Shown: positions 46,643 to 55,429, numbered from the stretch's first letter. The stretch is 64,000 bases of DNA from Alsobacter soli (GCF_003004785.1 NZ_PVZS01000005.1:62001-126000); one strand, 5' to 3'. Numbers and translations are program-made. The notes: a model not told the origin generated them from the letters alone.

Positions 46643-47236
46643 ATTTCTATTAGTTTTCAATTTGTTAGTCGCCCGGGATGAGGCGGGCCCCACTTCCGGC
46701 CCCACTTCCGCCGGGACGGCCCGAACTCCATCGCGGTCAAGGTGGCTCCGCGCCGATCCCGACCCCTGAGGCCCGCTAGCGCGGGAGGAGTTCCGCGAGG
46801 AACCCGCATCGGATGGATTTCGAGCAGTTGCTCTCACCGACAGGCTTCGGGCCGCCCATGGCCGAGCGACCGCGCCGATCCCGTTTAGACCGGGGGCTGG
46901 GCGGGTCCTAGGGCTTGCTCGCTTGCCTGTGGGCGCCGGGGAAAGGCGGCAGGGCCCCCAGCCTTCGAAGCGGCGGCGGAACTCCGCCTCTGAGATTGTC
47001 TCGATGGCTTCCATTAGCCCGAGCGACAAGCGGCTCCAGGGAAGGCCTGGCTGGGGGGATCACGTACACAGACCCAGGCAGCACTTATACCGGGGCGATC
47101 GAGCCAAACAAAAAAAAAGTCCGTGCAAGCTCCGCTCGTGGGGAGCTTCACGCGCCCGGCTCGGTTCAAGGTCTCATTTGACGCGTTGCGGTGCTAGCGA
47201 GGGCCGCTACCAACAGTTCGTTTGCGTACTTGGCAG
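46643..47236. other. 594-bp region downstream of tRNA-Ser without a clear gene
   Basis: No convincing coding region. It begins with a short A+T-rich stretch directly after the tRNA CCA and contains a nine-A run near 47109. The minus-strand ORF across 46610-47029 runs into the tRNA gene and is not credible. The position, 3' of a tRNA and at the start of a block of unknown genes, is where integrated elements often begin, but no integrase or repeated tRNA end is seen. Confidence 0.5.
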
Positions 47237-47476
47237 TCATCGGAAGGTGTCCACCCAGCCGTCGCACATCCATTGACCCCACGGCCGAATGCCGCCCGGG
47301 TTCGGAGGCTCGCCGCAGCGCCTGCAGACGAGCCGCTCTGCCACCTCGTGGAAGGTCTCCTCCGGCGCGGCGTCCAGCATGCGCCAAGGCACCACGACGC
47401 GCACGCCGCAGCACTCGTATTCGGCGTGGGAAAGGCCGTCTCGCTCCAGGCCGGCGATGGTCATATCGGGGAACAT
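47237..47476 (-). CDS. Small zinc-ribbon-like hypothetical protein
   Basis: A 79-residue protein, MFPDMTIAGLERDGLSHAEY, with ECCGVRV, then ERLVCRRCGEPPNP and QWMCDGWVDTF. The Cys pairs suggest a small zinc-binding fold. It has no named family that I recognise. An internal ATG (MTIAGL) is an alternative start. Confidence 0.55.
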   Translation of the reverse strand: MFPDMTIAGLERDGLSHAEYECCGVRVVVPWRMLDAAPEETFHEVAERLVCRRCGEPPNPGGIRPWGQWMCDGWVDTFR

Positions 47477-47545
47477 CGAGAGAACATACGGAGACCTCGG
47501 GCATGCGCCAGATCAGTTTCCGCGCATCCCCGTTCTCCACAGCCA

Positions 47546-47986
47546 CTAGGGCATAAGCTCTATTCCGGCGGCTCGATAGATTGCCTCGGGATCCGGCCGG
47601 TTGCTCGGAACGAGCTTCCGATCCTCATGCTTCAGGATCCAGGCGATCTGGGCGGTTTTCAAGATTTCGGCGATCTGGGCAACAGTGGGCGCCTCCAGGG
47701 CCAGAAGCGCTTTGACGATATCCGCTGCCGGGACGACGTGCTCCCAGTGGTAGATCGCGCGCTCGGGATCCTTCATGGCCCCGGTCTGGTCAAGCCAGTG
47801 GTAATGGCGCAGGGCCCCGATGCCGTCTTCATCGGCTTGAGCCTGGGCGGCCCGGGAGACGCGCGGAACGACGAAACGCTCCAGGTCTCGGGCGGCGTGC
47901 TTCAGCACGAAATAGAAGTGCTCCTGCACGGGGGCTGGAGAGGAACGATAGGCGCCCACCATTGCCGCGATCGCTGGAGCGATCAA
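47546..47986 (-). CDS. Hypothetical protein
   Basis: A 146-residue, mainly helical protein of ordinary composition (VQEHFYFVLKHAARDLERFV, AIYHWEHVVPAADIVKALLA, APTVAQIAEILKTAQIAWIL). No membrane segment and no motif I recognise. It is upstream of the small zinc-ribbon gene on the same strand. The coherent composition makes it a likely real gene. Confidence 0.55.
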   Translation of the reverse strand: MIAPAIAAMVGAYRSSPAPVQEHFYFVLKHAARDLERFVVPRVSRAAQAQADEDGIGALRHYHWLDQTGAMKDPERAIYHWEHVVPAADIVKALLALEAPTVAQIAEILKTAQIAWILKHEDRKLVPSNRPDPEAIYRAAGIELMP

Positions 47987-48074
47987 AGGGGCCGCCTCGT
48001 CGGAGGACAGTTAGCCAGCAATCCTGAATACCCGATTGATGGAGCCGATCCGGCACGCTCGGCGTGAGGGCTGA

Positions 48075-48689
48075 ATGCCGTTCCGCCCGCGTCCCCTGGC
48101 CCGTGATCGCAGGACCCCCGAGGGGTTCATCCCGCCCATGCTGGCCACGCCGTCTCAGGTGATCCCGACGGGGCGCGGCTGGCTCTACCAAGTGAAGCAC
48201 GACGGCTACCGCATGCAGGCCCACTGGCGCGAAGGCAACGTGCACCTGTGGAGCCGCAACGGCCTGTCCTGGTATGAGCGCCTGCCACGTATCGCAGAGG
48301 GGCTGCAAGGGCTTCGCTGCGCCTCCTGCATTTTGGACGGCGAAGCGGTGATCCAACGTCCGGATGGGCGGGATGACTTCCACGCGCAGCGGTCGAAGCA
48401 GGCGGGCCTCCACGCCGTCCTGATGGCCTTCGACCTGCTTGAGTTGGATGGGCGCGACCTGGGGCTCCTACCGCTCGTCGAGCGCCGCCACGAACTGGCC
48501 AGGCTGCTGGCGGCGCGCACCGACGGTGTCGCGCTCGTGGACGCCCTGGACGAACAAGGGCCGGACCTGTTCCGCCACGCGTGCGAACTCGGCCTGGAGG
48601 GGCTGGTCTGCAAACGCAAGGACAGCCTTTATCGCTCCGGATCGTCGCTCGCCTGGCTCAAGGCGAAGTGTCCGAATTACCTTCGCTAG
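48075..48689 (+). CDS. Minimal ATP-dependent DNA ligase (adenylation domain only)
   Basis: A 204-residue nucleotidyltransferase domain like the ligase part of LigD. Motif I is YQVKHDGYRMQ with the AMP-binding lysine, motif Ia HLWSRNG, motif III ILDGEAV, IIIa AFDLLELDG, motif IV EGLVCKRKDSLYRSG, and motif V AWLKAKC at the very end. The C-terminal OB-fold with motif VI is missing, so nick joining may be weak or require a partner. Ku and LigD polymerase domains are not in the window. Similar short ligases occur in Rhizobiales. Confidence 0.82.
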   Translation: MPFRPRPLARDRRTPEGFIPPMLATPSQVIPTGRGWLYQVKHDGYRMQAHWREGNVHLWSRNGLSWYERLPRIAEGLQGLRCASCILDGEAVIQRPDGRDDFHAQRSKQAGLHAVLMAFDLLELDGRDLGLLPLVERRHELARLLAARTDGVALVDALDEQGPDLFRHACELGLEGLVCKRKDSLYRSGSSLAWLKAKCPNYLR

Positions 48690-48857
48690 CTCGACCTGCT
48701 GCTTGTAGATCGCGCGCGACTTCCCACCTCTAGCTCAGCATCAGGAAGACGGCCCCGCCGTCGCCAGCCGATCCCGCCCGGACACGGTGGTTCTGCGTAA
48801 GCAGGATGCGGCCCCCAGGGCAAACACTCGGGCCGCGTCCTCCACTGGAGGAGCAGC

Positions 48858-49460
48858 ATGCCGTTCACCCGCCGCAGATTTCTCGCCCAGCTTGCGCTGG
48901 CTGCATTCGGAGTGCCGTCGGTTCGCGACCTTGCCCGCAAGATCGAGGACGCGGGGCGGCCCCTGCTGCTGGAGCCTCCTGCCGCGAGCCAAGACTTGCA
49001 CATTTATGACGGGGGGTACGTTACGCTCGGGCCCGAGTACCAAGCCAGCCTGAACTACCGCCCGACCTGGCGCGAGATCCTCAAGCTAGAAGGCGTGAAC
49101 GTGGACGACCCTGTCGAACTGACAACTGCGATGAACCGTCGTGCCATGGAAGTAGAGGAACTGGAAGCCCCCGTTTCCGACGTCTGCTGGCCCATGGTGG
49201 AAGGCTCGTTGTGGTGCCCGGCGGCCAGGGCGGCGAATTTGCTCTCCCGCCTCGACTTAGGGTCGAAGCTCAGTGGACTTGGCGCGGCTGGGCGGATCGA
49301 GTTCCACGAGGGCGACAACCATCCGGGAAGCACTGACACGTGGGCCGTGGTGCCAGACGACCTCTCGGCGTCGCTCCTACAAGCTCGGCTGATCGAGCTG
49401 CGGCAGCCGCTGCGGGTAGTGATCGAGGCCGACCAAGGGACCATTATCGCGCTGGACTGA
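48858..49460 (+). CDS. Exported hypothetical protein (Tat-type signal)
   Basis: A 200-residue protein beginning MPFTRRRFLAQLALAAFGVP, a twin-arginine-like signal (RRRFLAQLA). The mature part has no family I recognise (YDGGYVTLGPEYQASLNYRP, LEAPVSDVCWPMVEGSLWCP). GGAGGAGCAGC precedes the ATG. It stands alone between the minimal ligase and another unknown gene. Confidence 0.6.
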   Translation: MPFTRRRFLAQLALAAFGVPSVRDLARKIEDAGRPLLLEPPAASQDLHIYDGGYVTLGPEYQASLNYRPTWREILKLEGVNVDDPVELTTAMNRRAMEVEELEAPVSDVCWPMVEGSLWCPAARAANLLSRLDLGSKLSGLGAAGRIEFHEGDNHPGSTDTWAVVPDDLSASLLQARLIELRQPLRVVIEADQGTIIALD

Positions 49461-49495
49461 TGCTCACACTTGCGGATCAGCATCTGGTTGTATGA

Positions 49496-50323
49496 ATGTG
49501 CTCAGGTTACTACCGAGTGCCGCAAATGCACAAAGCGTTCGTCCCGTTCGTCTTCACAGAGATCGCGATCACGCGGCGTCAACTCGACGCAATACCAAAA
49601 CACCACCGGGAGATGTTCCTCGCCTCCTGTCTAGCCGCGAATGACATCGGCGCGACCTGGCGAATGCTGCTTCAGGCGCGCTCGGAGGCAACATCTTCGT
49701 TGATAAAGCTGATTACATCACAGGTATATATCAGCTTGGCCAGGAACTTGTCTTCGCAGTGTGTCGAGTTCCTCAAGTCCCTCGTCAGCTACGGGGATAA
49801 GTTGAACCGGGCAGAGGACCAACTGATTAAGGCGCGGGTCGCGCAAATTCTTGAAAAGTACCGGCGCGGCGACCTGCATGACCTGGCGGTGCGGCTGCGG
49901 CATGAGATGACCAATCACTATTCGCGAGCGGGCGTCGGCCGTCACGTCGAACGCTTCCCGCCCGAGCACGTTTTCAGGATTGTTCTCCACGACCTGGTTG
50001 GAAATTCAAATTACATGATCGGGGAGGAAGTCGGCGTGTTCGGGCTGATCAGGGAAAAGGGGGAGCGCGACTTCGATGCGCTCGTGCAGTGGGCTCACGA
50101 ATGCTCAGGCGAGCTGATGGACTTCCAACAGGCTCTCGCGATCGACCTTTTCGAGCGTTTCGTCCCGGATCTCGAAGCATGCAAGCGCGAAGTACCGGTC
50201 GAGAGCGACTTGGTCTTCGGGGCCGACCGCCGCCTTCCCCTCTTCTTCAGAGTCGATCGTGCAAAACATTCTTCAAGCGATGGCCGCTTTCGGGGCAGCA
50301 CGCGTCAGCGCCGGAGCAAGTGA
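49496..50323 (+). CDS. Hypothetical protein, A+T-richer than neighbours
   Basis: A 275-residue cytoplasmic protein without a family I recognise. It is largely helical (KHHREMFLASCLAANDIGAT, EDQLIKARVAQILEKYRRGD, LHDLAVRLRHEMTNHYSRAG). Base composition is visibly less GC-rich than the flanking kai cluster, so it may be acquired. ATG 49496 is used; ATG 49526 (MHKAFVPF) is an equally good start. The basic C-terminus (STRQRRSK) may be disordered. Confidence 0.6.
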   Translation: MCSGYYRVPQMHKAFVPFVFTEIAITRRQLDAIPKHHREMFLASCLAANDIGATWRMLLQARSEATSSLIKLITSQVYISLARNLSSQCVEFLKSLVSYGDKLNRAEDQLIKARVAQILEKYRRGDLHDLAVRLRHEMTNHYSRAGVGRHVERFPPEHVFRIVLHDLVGNSNYMIGEEVGVFGLIREKGERDFDALVQWAHECSGELMDFQQALAIDLFERFVPDLEACKREVPVESDLVFGADRRLPLFFRVDRAKHSSSDGRFRGSTRQRRSK

Positions 50324-50434
50324 CCTTGTCGTGGCTTTGTCCTCGACTTGTCGCTGATTAGGATCCGAAAAGGAGGGGATGGCCTTGCGCGCGAGCAGCA
50401 ACCGTCGTGCCTCGGGATGTCTTCCGGCCCCTGG

Positions 50435-51523
50435 CTATTGGGCGGGAAATTCGAGGCTGCACGTAAACCCATTAGGTGCAACGGTGCGGTTGATGCGCCC
50501 ACCTAGCTCCGACTGCACAACGCGGTCGATGAAGCCACCCACTTGGCCGGACGGATCGGGCGCTACGGACCCGCCGCCGGTCGTCTCTCGCCACTCCAGT
50601 ACGATGTGATCACCATCGACCTCCCACTCTAGCTGAAGCCGACCCTCTGGTGTAGACAGGGCGCCGCGCTGCAGGGATTCGGCCGCGAGTTCATTGAGAA
50701 TGATGCCGACTGCCGCCGCCTGCCGTGGCGGCACTAGGATGGGGTGCCCTGAAAGCGCGACTCGGCCGGACGAGCCGGGCTCGTAGGCTCCGAGTTCGGC
50801 CTCGGCCAAGGCCCCAATGTTCACGTTCCCGGCTGATGTCTGTTGGAGCTCCTGAGCGCGCGCGATCGCGGCGATGCGGGCGTTGAGCTGGTGGGCGTGC
50901 TCGGCAGGAAGCTCGCTGGTGGCCAGCGCCCCGAGGGCGGCCATGGCGTTCCTGAGCCGTTGGCGCAATTCGTCGCGAGCCAGCGCCGCTTCAGTGAGCG
51001 CACGGGAGAGTTCGTTCAGAAGGCGTTGCTTGTCGATCGCCAACCCTGCCGCCCGGGCGAGGGTCTCCAGTGCGCCGATCTCACGGGCGCTCGGCTTGCG
51101 CGGCCGGGCCCAGTAGGCGCCGAGTGCTCCAATGGGGTCGTCCGGACGGACGGGCGCTATGGCCAGGCTTCGCACGAACCGCCCGCGGTAGAACTCCTGA
51201 GGGACCCTTTCGTCGACGGCGACGTCCGGGATGACCACCGTGCGCCGGTTGAGCATGGCCCAGCCGCTCACACACGCCTCCATGAGGAAGCTTTGTCCCT
51301 TCCAGAGCGGGCCGACGGCGTCCTCCTCGAGATAGACGCATCGATCCTCGTCTCGCATGACGACGGCGATCCCGTCGGCGCCCACGACTTGGCGGCACGT
51401 CGACCTCAGGATCTCGGTAACGGCGTCGAGGTCGGGCGCGAGCGCCAGCCGCTCCAGAGCGCCAACCAGGGCCTTCGAGCCTGACATGCGCGTCTTTCCG
51501 ACCCGTGATTGTTCCTCAGCCAT
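50435..51523 (-). CDS. GAF-domain protein with degenerate HWE-kinase region
   Basis: A 362-residue protein. Residues 15-170 form a GAF domain (DAVTEILRSTCRQVVGADGI, RPDDPIGALGAYWA). The following region aligns with HWE histidine kinases (RDELRQRLRNAMAALGALAT, IILNELAAESLQRGALSTPE, LQLEWEVDGDHIVLEWRETT). The phosphoacceptor His expected in the HRxxN box is replaced (RQRLRN), and the N-box lacks its usual Asn (NELAAES). It may therefore be a catalytically inactive scaffold or sensor. It is divergent from kaiB. Confidence 0.78.
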   Translation of the reverse strand: MAEEQSRVGKTRMSGSKALVGALERLALAPDLDAVTEILRSTCRQVVGADGIAVVMRDEDRCVYLEEDAVGPLWKGQSFLMEACVSGWAMLNRRTVVIPDVAVDERVPQEFYRGRFVRSLAIAPVRPDDPIGALGAYWARPRKPSAREIGALETLARAAGLAIDKQRLLNELSRALTEAALARDELRQRLRNAMAALGALATSELPAEHAHQLNARIAAIARAQELQQTSAGNVNIGALAEAELGAYEPGSSGRVALSGHPILVPPRQAAAVGIILNELAAESLQRGALSTPEGRLQLEWEVDGDHIVLEWRETTGGGSVAPDPSGQVGGFIDRVVQSELGGRINRTVAPNGFTCSLEFPAQ

Positions 51524-51764
51524 GCGAACCCCATGCCAGAAGCGGGCCCGGTGGCCTACCGGCGTCCGCGAAGTCTACCCTAGCTGTCCGCCCGCCTCCG
51601 TCCATGGCGCGGCTTCTTTCTGCACCCTGCGCGGGTAGGACGAACGAAACGACGACGCGGGATAACGCTCGGTTCGCACTCGGGTTGTGTAGGGTTTCGG
51701 ACAGTCGCTCGCCAGTCCACGGGATAAGGGTGCAGCCCTCGAGCCGATTGGGCCGGGTGCGGAG

Positions 51765-52073
51765 GTGACGGTGACCGATTCGGTCGAACGGCCACGGCGG
51801 GTACTTCGGCTCTACGTTGCCGGCCATAACGCCGCAGCGCAGCGGGCGCGCGAGAACCGTCTGCGGCTGCTGGCCGCCTCGCACGCCATCGCCGAGATCG
51901 AGGTCGTCGATGTCCTCGAACAGCCGGGACTCGCCGAAGCCGCGGGCATACTGGCGACGCCAACCCTTTCCGACGAGACCCGTCACCCGCCCAGGCGAAT
52001 CGTGGGTGACCTCAGTGACCATGCCAGGGTGCTGAGCTTCCTCGCCATCCGGTCAGAAGAGGAGAAGCGATGA
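51765..52073 (+). CDS. kaiB: KaiB-domain protein
   Basis: A 102-residue KaiB-like thioredoxin-fold protein starting at GTG 51765 with CGGAG upstream. RVLRLYVAGHNAAAQRAREN, then EIEVVDVLEQPGLAEAAGIL, ATPTLSD and RRIVGDLSDHARVL are the KaiB signature. In cyanobacteria KaiB binds phosphorylated KaiC and drives dephosphorylation. Its stop overlaps the kaiC start (ATGA). No kaiA is present, as in other non-cyanobacterial kaiBC loci. Confidence 0.93.
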   Translation: MTVTDSVERPRRVLRLYVAGHNAAAQRARENRLRLLAASHAIAEIEVVDVLEQPGLAEAAGILATPTLSDETRHPPRRIVGDLSDHARVLSFLAIRSEEEKR

Positions 52074-53569
52074 GCGGCCCGGGACCATTGATCACGCCGA
52101 CGCTCGAACGCGTTCAGACCGGCGTCGAGGCGTTCGACGAGTTGGTCATGGGAGGGCTGCCCCGCGGAAGGACCACCGTGGTTGGCGGCACCCCGGGCAG
52201 CGGCAAGACCGTGTTCGCCACGCAGTTCCTGGCCCACGGCATCGCCCACGACGACGAAGCCGGCGTCTTCGTCACGTTCGAGGAGTCGCCCGCCGATATC
52301 GAGGCCAACCTGTCAGGCTTCGGCTGGGATCTTGCTGGCTGGCGGGAGGCCGGGCGGCTCGCGTTCGTCGACGCGAGCCCGAACGACAGCGACGAGATGG
52401 TGGTCGGCGACTTCGATCTTTCGGCGTTGTTGGCGCGCGTCCTGCACGCGGTGGACGCGGTCGGCGCCAAGCGGGTCGTCCTGGACTCGCTCGCCCAGCT
52501 GTTCGATCACTTCATCGCCGACCAGACCCTTGTGCGACGTGAGCTGTTTCGCATCAGCTCCGCTCTCAAGCAGGCCGGCCTCACGGTCCTCATGACAGCG
52601 GAGCGCAACAGCGAATACGGCGAGATCACGCGTCATCGCTTCGAGGAGTTCGTCGCCGACAGCGTGGTGATCCTCAGGAACGTGCTGGGGCGCGAGCGGC
52701 GGCGCCGCACGATCGAAGTGCTGAAGATGCGCGGCAGTCGCCACGTGGAGGGCGAGGCGCCATTCACCATGCTGGCGGGGCGCGGAATCGTGGCCGTGCC
52801 GCTGTCTTCGCTGAGGCTCGAGCAGCATTCCAGCAGCAAGCGGGTGACCAGCGGCAACGCGGAGCTCGACGCCATGTGCGGCGGCGGCTTCTTTCGCGAC
52901 AGCGTCACCCTGGTGAGCGGGGCCACGGGCACCGGCAAGACACTGCTCGTGACCAACTATCTCGCGGGCGGCGTCAAGGCGGGCGAGCGCGCGCTGCTGA
53001 TGGGCTTCGAGGAGAGCCGTGGCCAGCTGTTCCGCAACGCCGGCAGTTGGGGCGTGGATCTGGAGGCCATGGAGGCGCAGGGCTCCCTGAAGGTGGTTTG
53101 CCTCTATCCGGAAGCACAGAGCCTGCCGGACCACCTGCTGACGATCCAGGGCCTGATCGAAGAGTTCGGGCCTGACCGCATCGCGGTGGACAGCCTCTCG
53201 GCGCTGGAGCGCATCGCGCCCGAATCCGGCTTCCGCGAGTTCCTCATCAGCCTGACGTCCTACATCAAGAAGCACGAGATAGCCGCCCTGTGCACCGCCA
53301 CGAGCAAGTCGCTCGTCGGGGGGCAGAGCGCGAGCGAGCAGCACATCTCCACCCTCACGGACTCCATCATCCTGCTGCGCTACGTCCAGCAGCAGCACGC
53401 CATGAACAGGGGCCTGATGATCCTGAAGATGCGTGGCAGCGAGCACTCCAAGGATATCAGGGAGTTCGCGATCGACGGCCAGGGCATGCACCTCGGAGTC
53501 GCGGTGAGCAGCGCTCCAAACGTGTTCGGGGATCCCGCACAGGACGATCCCGGTCCCGCCTCGTCCTGA
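52070..53569 (+). CDS. kaiC: KaiC double-RecA ATPase/autokinase
   Basis: A 499-residue two-domain KaiC. CI has Walker A GGTPGSGKTVF and the Glu pair in VTFEESP; CII has SGATGTGKTLLV and GFEESR. The autophosphorylation segment reads SASEQHISTLTDSIILL. Aligned to S. elongatus KaiC (T426...S431, T432), both S431 and T432 positions are kept and 426 is Ser. The end region LMILKMRGSEHSKDIREF matches the CII tail, though the KaiA-binding C-terminus is short. It is followed by a hybrid kinase gene after 12 bp. Confidence 0.95.
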   Translation: MSGPGPLITPTLERVQTGVEAFDELVMGGLPRGRTTVVGGTPGSGKTVFATQFLAHGIAHDDEAGVFVTFEESPADIEANLSGFGWDLAGWREAGRLAFVDASPNDSDEMVVGDFDLSALLARVLHAVDAVGAKRVVLDSLAQLFDHFIADQTLVRRELFRISSALKQAGLTVLMTAERNSEYGEITRHRFEEFVADSVVILRNVLGRERRRRTIEVLKMRGSRHVEGEAPFTMLAGRGIVAVPLSSLRLEQHSSSKRVTSGNAELDAMCGGGFFRDSVTLVSGATGTGKTLLVTNYLAGGVKAGERALLMGFEESRGQLFRNAGSWGVDLEAMEAQGSLKVVCLYPEAQSLPDHLLTIQGLIEEFGPDRIAVDSLSALERIAPESGFREFLISLTSYIKKHEIAALCTATSKSLVGGQSASEQHISTLTDSIILLRYVQQQHAMNRGLMILKMRGSEHSKDIREFAIDGQGMHLGVAVSSAPNVFGDPAQDDPGPASS

Positions 53570-53581
53570 GCGCGCGCTTTC

Positions 53582-55429
53582 ATGTCGAACCGCTTCAACA
53601 GGATCGATTCCGCCGAGTTTCGGCTTCTGGTCGAGCGCAACGCGGACGGCTTGCTCGTTGTCGGAGGCGAGGGCGCGGTTCTTCTCGCCAATCCCTCGGC
53701 CTGCCAGCTCTTCGGACGCTCGGCTGAAGAGATGGTGGGATCCCACCTGGGATTGCCGCTGGTGGTCGGCGAGACCACCGATATCTCCCTGCTCCGGCCG
53801 GACGGCGACCGCGTCGACGTGGAGATGCGGGCCGTTGTCACCGATTGGGAGGGCGAGCCGGCGCTGCTGGCGAGCCTGCGCGACGTCTCCGCCCGCCGCG
53901 AGCTGGAAGAGCAGATGCGGCAAGTCCAGAAGATGGAGGCCGTTGGGCGCCTCACGGCCGGGGTGGCGCATGACTTCAACAACCTGCTCACAGTGGTGAT
54001 CGGCAACCTGGAGGTCCTGCAACGCCAACTCGGCCGCGACCCGTCCGGCCCGAGGGTTCGCCGCGCGGCCGAGAACGCCATGGAAGGCGCGAGGCGCGCC
54101 GCGGGCCTTACCCAGCAGCTCCTGGCGTTCTCGCGGCGCCAGCCCCTGACCCCCAAGGCGGTGGACGTCAACGCGCTGCTGCTCGGGATGAGCGACCTTT
54201 TGCGTCGCACGCTCGGAGAGGGAGTGCGGGTGGAGACGCGCCTGGCCCCGGAACTCTGGAGAACGATCGCCGACGTCAATCAGCTCGAGTCAGCCGTGCT
54301 GAACCTTGCGGTGAACGCGCGCGACGCCATGGAGGGCGCCGGCCGGCTGGTGATCGAGACCTCGAATGTGGCGTCGAACGGCGCAGATGGTGAGGCTCGG
54401 GATGCGGTTGCAATCACGGTCCGCGACACCGGCGCGGGTATGAGCAGCGAGGTTCTCGCCCAGGCTTTCGAACCGTTCTTCACGACCAAAGGCGTCGGGA
54501 AGGGAACCGGACTGGGCTTGAGCCAAGTCTACGGCTTTGTCACCCAGTCCGGCGGCCGGGTCGAGATCGACAGCGCGGTTGGGGCGGGCGCCTCCGTGAC
54601 GCTCTACTTGCCGCGCTGGACTGGTCCTGATGAGCTCCCCGTCGAGCGCAGGCCCGAGAGCTCAAATCCGATGCCGAATGTGACCCGCGTGCTCTTGGTC
54701 GAGGACGACGCCGGCGTGCGGGAGTTCAGCCACGAAGCGCTTGTGGAACTCGGGTACGAGGTGACCGATGCCCCCGACGGGGACGACGCGCTGCGGCGCA
54801 TGCAGAGCCAGGAGTTCGACGTGTTGTTCAGCGACCTGGCGCTGCCCGGGAGCATGAACGGACGCAAGCTGGCAGAGGTGGCGTCCCGCTTGCAGCCCGG
54901 TCTCAGGACACTGCTGACCTCCGCATATGCGGGAGGCGCGTTGGTGAAGGATGGCCGGCTCGAGGAAGGCTACAACCTGCTCCCGAAGCCGTTCACGCCC
55001 GCCGAGCTCGACACCAAGCTGAAGGCGCTGCTCGAGGACGGGCCGCAGGGCCGCGCGCGCATCCTGGTGGTGGAGGACGACCCCCTGGTGAGGACAACGG
55101 TGGTTCTGAGTCTCGCCGATAGCTTTCACGTGGAGGAAGCCTCGACGGCGGGGGAGGCGTTGGCGAAGCTGAAGCGCCTGCCCAATCTGGACGCGGTGAT
55201 CATCGACGTGGGACTGCCGGACATGAAGGGCGACGAACTGGCTGCGGAAATCCGCGCTCTCCGGCCCGGCATGCCGCTCGTCCTCACCAGCGGCTACGTC
55301 GACCGCCTCGCCCACTCGGAGCAGGAAGGCGTGAACGTGCTGGAGAAGCCGTTCGACGGCGAGGCGCTCCGTGGGGCTTTGATGCGCCTGAACGTGCTCG
55401 ACCCTAACCGGGCCAAGAACCTGGGATAG
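53582..55429 (+). CDS. Hybrid histidine kinase with PAS and two receiver domains
   Basis: A 615-residue cytoplasmic kinase. PAS at residues 10-110 (FRLLVERNADGLLVVGG). The H-box is GRLTAGVAHDFNNLLTVVIG, and the ATPase domain has LAVNARDAM, VRDTGAGM, FEPFFTTKG and GTGLGLSQV. Two receivers follow: VTRVLLVEDDAGVREF with LFSDLALPG, and ARILVVEDDPLVRTT with AVIIDVGLPD. It starts 12 bp after kaiC and probably transmits the KaiC state or sets it. No DNA-binding output is attached. Confidence 0.9.
   Translation: MSNRFNRIDSAEFRLLVERNADGLLVVGGEGAVLLANPSACQLFGRSAEEMVGSHLGLPLVVGETTDISLLRPDGDRVDVEMRAVVTDWEGEPALLASLRDVSARRELEEQMRQVQKMEAVGRLTAGVAHDFNNLLTVVIGNLEVLQRQLGRDPSGPRVRRAAENAMEGARRAAGLTQQLLAFSRRQPLTPKAVDVNALLLGMSDLLRRTLGEGVRVETRLAPELWRTIADVNQLESAVLNLAVNARDAMEGAGRLVIETSNVASNGADGEARDAVAITVRDTGAGMSSEVLAQAFEPFFTTKGVGKGTGLGLSQVYGFVTQSGGRVEIDSAVGAGASVTLYLPRWTGPDELPVERRPESSNPMPNVTRVLLVEDDAGVREFSHEALVELGYEVTDAPDGDDALRRMQSQEFDVLFSDLALPGSMNGRKLAEVASRLQPGLRTLLTSAYAGGALVKDGRLEEGYNLLPKPFTPAELDTKLKALLEDGPQGRARILVVEDDPLVRTTVVLSLADSFHVEEASTAGEALAKLKRLPNLDAVIIDVGLPDMKGDELAAEIRALRPGMPLVLTSGYVDRLAHSEQEGVNVLEKPFDGEALRGALMRLNVLDPNRAKNLG

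Noticed and set aside
46610-47029. Minus-strand ORF ending inside tRNA-Ser, at first suspected to be an integrase remnant
   Set aside because: Its C-terminus is simply the translated antisense of the tRNA, and the remainder has no integrase motif such as the catalytic Arg-His-Arg-Tyr set.
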